A stretch of 8,363 nt of DNA, from assembly GCA_964444795.1 (NCBI GenBank), contig CAYUIQ010000318.1:1-8363 (forward strand), given 5' to 3'. Position numbers and translations under genes: made by a program. Of this stretch, positions 5,411-8,363 are shown piece by piece. Positions within the stretch are counted from its first letter, which is position 1; each line of letters opens with the position of its first letter. The notes under the pieces are model-generated. The model was not told the origin of the DNA and searched no databases. It saw only the letters and a list, made by a program, of their open reading frames with translations. The DNA is from JABMRP01 sp964444795. GTDB taxonomy: Bacteria; Planctomycetota; Planctomycetia; Pirellulales; Thermoguttaceae.

Positions 5411-7953
5411 TCCATCCTGGCAATATCTTCGCCGCTTCTGCTGATCCGCACCTTCGTCCTGCCGGATTCCGACACCGTGAAGGTCACGACATCCTCCTGG
5501 TCGCCAATCGTGATCGTCACCTGTGTCCGATCCTGGTTCCACACGGTCACGGGCATCGGCTGACCTTTGCACTGGGGGTACAATAGGACGACGAAATGGC
5601 CGCTGACCGACTTCAGCGGCAGCGAGATCCGCTGGTGGATGGTCACGTTGCCGCGGCGCTCTTGTTCGTAGCTTTCCAGCTTGGCCTCGGTTTGTACCAG
5701 TCTCGCTTCGGGCGGTTCGTCTCCGGCGGCCAACACTCGCAGCAGCAGTCGGCGATCGCCCTCCTTCTCGCCGAGTATCAAGTCGAGCACCTTGTCCTGG
5801 CCCGGTGTGCCGACGGCTCGACTTGCGATTCGCACGTCCTCGGGCACCTGCATCAGCCATTGGTAGAGATGTTGGCCGTCATCCTTGCGGTAGTCGTCGA
5901 CGATCAGCGCATAGGGATGCTTGCCACGGACCAATCCGGCGGTGCGATAGGCGTATTGTACCGGATTGTGCTGGCGCCAATGCCCGTGCCGACCGCCGCC
6001 TTTCATGCCCGTGTTCCACGCTGGCAGAAAACTCCAGGGTTTGTCCATCCAGGGCAGCGGACTCGGTTGTAATCGCGAATCGTTCGGCGTGACTTTCACC
6101 GGTGAGTCTTCGTCGCTGCCGGCGGCGTGGCTGTACGCCCAGCGGGCGTCACCGACACAGAACGTCGCCAGCGGCTCGTCTAGCATAGCGACAGTCTTGC
6201 CCTGCGGGCATTGATGCCCCTGGCCTTCCCCGTCGATCAACACGACCGAATGCAACTGCGACGAATCTTCGACCGCCGTGGTCCGCGTGGCCCACAGTCG
6301 ACCGTGAGCCGCCAACACGAATTCGTTCCGTGAATCGCGGGTGTGTCCGCCGGGCACGTTGCGCGGCTCGAAGTACAAAAAGACCTCGTCGCGGCCCCAT
6401 CCGGTGCGGGTGGTCATCAGCCCACGGTAGTCGCTGGAGTAGGTCAGTGGCTCGCCCTGCTCGCGGAGCATGGACATGACCGAGTCAAACCTGGCGGTGA
6501 AATCGTACTCCAGCCCGTCGTAGCCCAGCGGGTCGTCGTTGACGATCACTTGGGGCCACCACGGTGCATAGGTGGTTCGGATGTTCGTCCACTGCGGCTC
6601 GGCGTCGGGCTCCAAGAGCGGCAGTACGGTACCTGCATAGATCAGATCGACGACCGGATCGTTCGGATGAGCGTACTTCAGCGCCGTCATGTCTCGGGGG
6701 CTGCCGATTCCCGTTTCGTATACGAACTCACGCCCCCAGGGAAGCATCACGCCCAACTGAAACCGGCGGACGTGGTTCTTCGACCACTGGGATCCGATGA
6801 AATCCGCACCGCGCTTGGCCAGCGGCAGCAGCCACCCGGGCGCGTAGGTGCTCTTGTTCATCCCTTCGAAAGGAGCGCCGTCCGGGCCGCTGGCCACGTA
6901 GACCCACTTGCGCATCCCTTCCAGACACCGCTCATAGACTTTCGGGTCGTAGCCCTCCTCGCCTTCGATCGACAGAACCAGCGGCAACAGGTTCATGTGG
7001 ATGATGGTCCAGTTGCTCGTGTTGCCCGGAAATGCCGGCACCTGGTCGAGCCCGAGGAATTGCTTGCCTCGGGTGATTGTCGCAATGAACGCTCGGACTT
7101 CTTTCCGTTGCTCATCCGTCATGAAGTTGTAGGCCCAATCGTACGTCAGCCCGATGGCGTCGCTGCTGAGGATCTGATAGATGCTCTGCCAGTTGTCCGT
7201 CTTGGTCCACTGCTCCTCGTGCTCGGAGAACAAGCGGCAGACCGTCACCAGCGCCGCGGCTACCCGCCGTCCGCCGACCTCGTCCTCCTCGATCAGGCAG
7301 CGGAAGGCCTCCAACGGCAGAAGATGCATCAAGTACTGCCGCTGGGAATGAACCGTGTTCATGTGCCATTTGCCGGAAAGACCTTCAGGATCCTTGCTGG
7401 CGGCCAACTCGTTGACCCAGCCACCGACCCAGGGACCGCGGTATCCCATGCGGCGGTTGATGCGGCGTCCCTCGGCGAGATATTCCGTCGCCTTCGCTTC
7501 TACGTCCTTTTGAGAGTACGGCACGTCTTCCCAATCTTCGCGACGGGGCGAGATCTGCAGTAGCCGACCGCGCATCAGTTCCCACTCTGTCCGTGCGATT
7601 CGCGAGCTTTGGAGCCGCTGACGGATCGCAGGCAGATCTTCCGGGTTGAAGTAAACGCGAGGATGTACGCCGGCGGGTGGCGGCGCCTTGAAGCGGTCTT
7701 TAGCGTACGACGCGGCCAGGCGGTCCGGGGCCAACTTGACGCCCAACTCGGACCATTTCTCAATGGCTGGGAAATCCTCCTTCACATCCTTGATCGTGTA
7801 TCCGGTGCGCGCCGCAACTTGCCCGACCGTGTCCCGGGCGATATTGGGAGCCGGGTCGTGCTCCGCAGCGGCAATGATGAGCGGGCAGGACAAGAAGAGC
7901 GCACACAAGATCACGGCAACTGTAAAGTGAGGCTTGAAGTTAAAGACGCTCAT
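5407..7953 (-). CDS. Secreted heparinase II/III-like protein (putative polysaccharide lyase)
   Basis: An 848-residue protein from ATG at 7953, with AGGA 9 nt upstream. The signal peptide is clear: K8, hydrophobic core about 11-30 (VAVILCALFLSC), likely cleavage after AAA before EHD. Residues 97-113 (HPRVYFNPEDLPAIRQRL) are the usual opening of heparinase II/III-like proteins. About 115-450 should be the alpha-helical toroid, with NTSNW at 311-315 and GPDGAPFEG...Y370, where N314 and Y370 are candidate catalytic residues. From about 505 a beta-sheet domain follows, with GGHTRDSRNEFVLAAHGRLW (535-554) at the place of the family's usual GHxHxDxNSF motif. Such enzymes cleave uronic-acid-containing polysaccharides by beta-elimination. 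The CAZy lyase family and substrate cannot be told by eye. It starts 31 nt after the upstream gene and its TAG stop lies in the tip of the 160-bp palindrome. Confidence 0.82.
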   Translation of the reverse strand: MSVFNFKPHFTVAVILCALFLSCPLIIAAAEHDPAPNIARDTVGQVAARTGYTIKDVKEDFPAIEKWSELGVKLAPDRLAASYAKDRFKAPPPAGVHPRVYFNPEDLPAIRQRLQSSRIARTEWELMRGRLLQISPRREDWEDVPYSQKDVEAKATEYLAEGRRINRRMGYRGPWVGGWVNELAASKDPEGLSGKWHMNTVHSQRQYLMHLLPLEAFRCLIEEDEVGGRRVAAALVTVCRLFSEHEEQWTKTDNWQSIYQILSSDAIGLTYDWAYNFMTDEQRKEVRAFIATITRGKQFLGLDQVPAFPGNTSNWTIIHMNLLPLVLSIEGEEGYDPKVYERCLEGMRKWVYVASGPDGAPFEGMNKSTYAPGWLLPLAKRGADFIGSQWSKNHVRRFQLGVMLPWGREFVYETGIGSPRDMTALKYAHPNDPVVDLIYAGTVLPLLEPDAEPQWTNIRTTYAPWWPQVIVNDDPLGYDGLEYDFTARFDSVMSMLREQGEPLTYSSDYRGLMTTRTGWGRDEVFLYFEPRNVPGGHTRDSRNEFVLAAHGRLWATRTTAVEDSSQLHSVVLIDGEGQGHQCPQGKTVAMLDEPLATFCVGDARWAYSHAAGSDEDSPVKVTPNDSRLQPSPLPWMDKPWSFLPAWNTGMKGGGRHGHWRQHNPVQYAYRTAGLVRGKHPYALIVDDYRKDDGQHLYQWLMQVPEDVRIASRAVGTPGQDKVLDLILGEKEGDRRLLLRVLAAGDEPPEARLVQTEAKLESYEQERRGNVTIHQRISLPLKSVSGHFVVLLYPQCKGQPMPVTVWNQDRTQVTITIGDQEDVVTFTVSESGRTKVRISRSGEDIARMD

Positions 7954-7962
7954 TGGAGTTGA

Positions 7963-7966
7963 TCCT
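7963..7966 (-). promoter_or_regulatory. Weak ribosome binding site of the heparinase-like gene
   Basis: AGGA on the minus strand ends 9 nt before ATG 7953, within the 31-nt spacer to the upstream stop at 7985. The match is short but well placed and supports this start. Confidence 0.4.
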
Positions 7967-7984
7967 GTTGAATACGAGTCTCCC

Positions 7985-8363
7985 CTACGGACAACTTTTG
8001 TTCACGCAATGCGCGGCTTCGGTCCCCGGCATGTCCATCCGCGCCGTCTTGTCGAGCAACGTGGCGACCGGCGCGAACGTGGCGAGGATCTTCCGGTAGT
8101 CGAGGTCGTCTCGGTCTTGAAAGACGGCCTTGCCGCATCTTTCGCTTCCGCCGGCCGACCTCGCCAGCGGTGCTAGCAGAAATTCGTTCAGGTGTGGATT
8201 GGTAATCCGGATATAGAACTTTCGCGGGATTCCCTCGGTATGGCAGGAGACACATCGGCTCTTCGCCACTTCCAAGAGCACTTCGTCGAGTTTCCGCGGG
8301 ACTATCTGCCGGCAGCCCTTCAGGCCATAGTGATTCGATGCGCTGGTGCCGTAGTAGGGCACG
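7985..8363 (-). CDS. C-terminal end of an HZS-alpha-like c-type cytochrome protein (5' end outside window)
   Basis: Only the last 125 codons are present; the frame is open to the window edge and ends in TAG at 7985-7987. The GTG at 8362 is almost certainly an internal valine. Visible features, counted from it: YYGTSASNHYGL at 3-14; CVSCH at 37-41, a canonical CxxCH heme-c site; then FYIRITNPHLNEFLLAPLA at about 49-67, AGGSERCG at 70-77 and DMPG at 110-113. This order (CxxCH, a TNP...FLLAPLA segment, a DxDYRKIL segment, MPG) resembles the C-terminus of HZS-alpha-like propeller proteins of Planctomycetes. The gene may therefore be a paralogue of the one at 2065-1, which lacks its own C-terminus in this window. 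It lies 31 nt upstream of the heparinase-like gene and is probably co-transcribed. Function unknown; a periplasmic electron-transfer or redox role is inference from the heme motif. Confidence 0.75.
   Translation of the reverse strand, partial: VPYYGTSASNHYGLKGCRQIVPRKLDEVLLEVAKSRCVSCHTEGIPRKFYIRITNPHLNEFLLAPLARSAGGSERCGKAVFQDRDDLDYRKILATFAPVATLLDKTARMDMPGTEAAHCVNKSCP

Noticed and set aside
6343..7563. 406-codon open frame on the plus strand
   Set aside because: It is fully antisense to the heparinase-like gene, its product has no recognisable domain and is rich in residues typical of complementary-strand frames in GC-rich DNA.

Overview
The window reads as GC-rich bacterial DNA with four genes, all on the minus strand, packed head to tail. 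The best guess at source is a planctomycete, or a close PVC-group relative. The reasons are the hydrazine-synthase-alpha-like (HZS-alpha-like) beta-propeller proteins with c-type heme motifs, common in planctomycete genomes including non-anammox ones, secreted multi-domain carbohydrate-active enzymes, and a LamG module fused to a glycosidase. This assignment rests on recognising families by eye, not on a search.

Layout in the direction of transcription (right to left): (1) 8363-7985, the C-terminal end of a protein with a CxxCH heme-c motif, resembling the C-terminus of HZS-alpha-like proteins; (2) 7953-5407, a complete secreted heparinase II/III-like protein, probably a polysaccharide lyase; (3) 5410-5251, a 160-bp near-perfect palindrome that overlaps the lyase stop codon and looks like an inserted non-coding mobile element; (4) 5143-2084, a complete secreted GH95 family glycosidase (alpha-L-fucosidase/alpha-L-galactosidase type) ending in what looks like a circularly permuted LamG domain; (5) 2065-1, the N-terminal 688 residues of a secreted protein with a jelly-roll carbohydrate-binding-like module, then an HZS-alpha-like beta-propeller, running off the window. 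Spacers are 31, 263 and 18 nt, so the genes look like one transcription unit, possibly interrupted or modulated at the palindrome.

Together the genes look like part of a polysaccharide-utilisation locus. All three visible N-termini have signal peptides. A lyase would cut uronic-acid-containing chains and GH95 would remove terminal alpha-L-fucose or alpha-L-galactose. The substrate is unknown; no sulfatase, transporter or regulator is visible. The two flanking HZS-alpha-like heme proteins are the least explained part. The left one carries a CX3CH motif followed by Tyr three residues later, which, as I recall it, is the binding signature of the unusual Tyr-ligated heme of hydrazine synthase. 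This suggests a heme oxidoreductase linked to glycan breakdown, but that role is inference.

No tRNA, rRNA, CRISPR array, transposase gene or convincing promoter was seen. Long open frames on the plus strand are antisense shadows of these genes.
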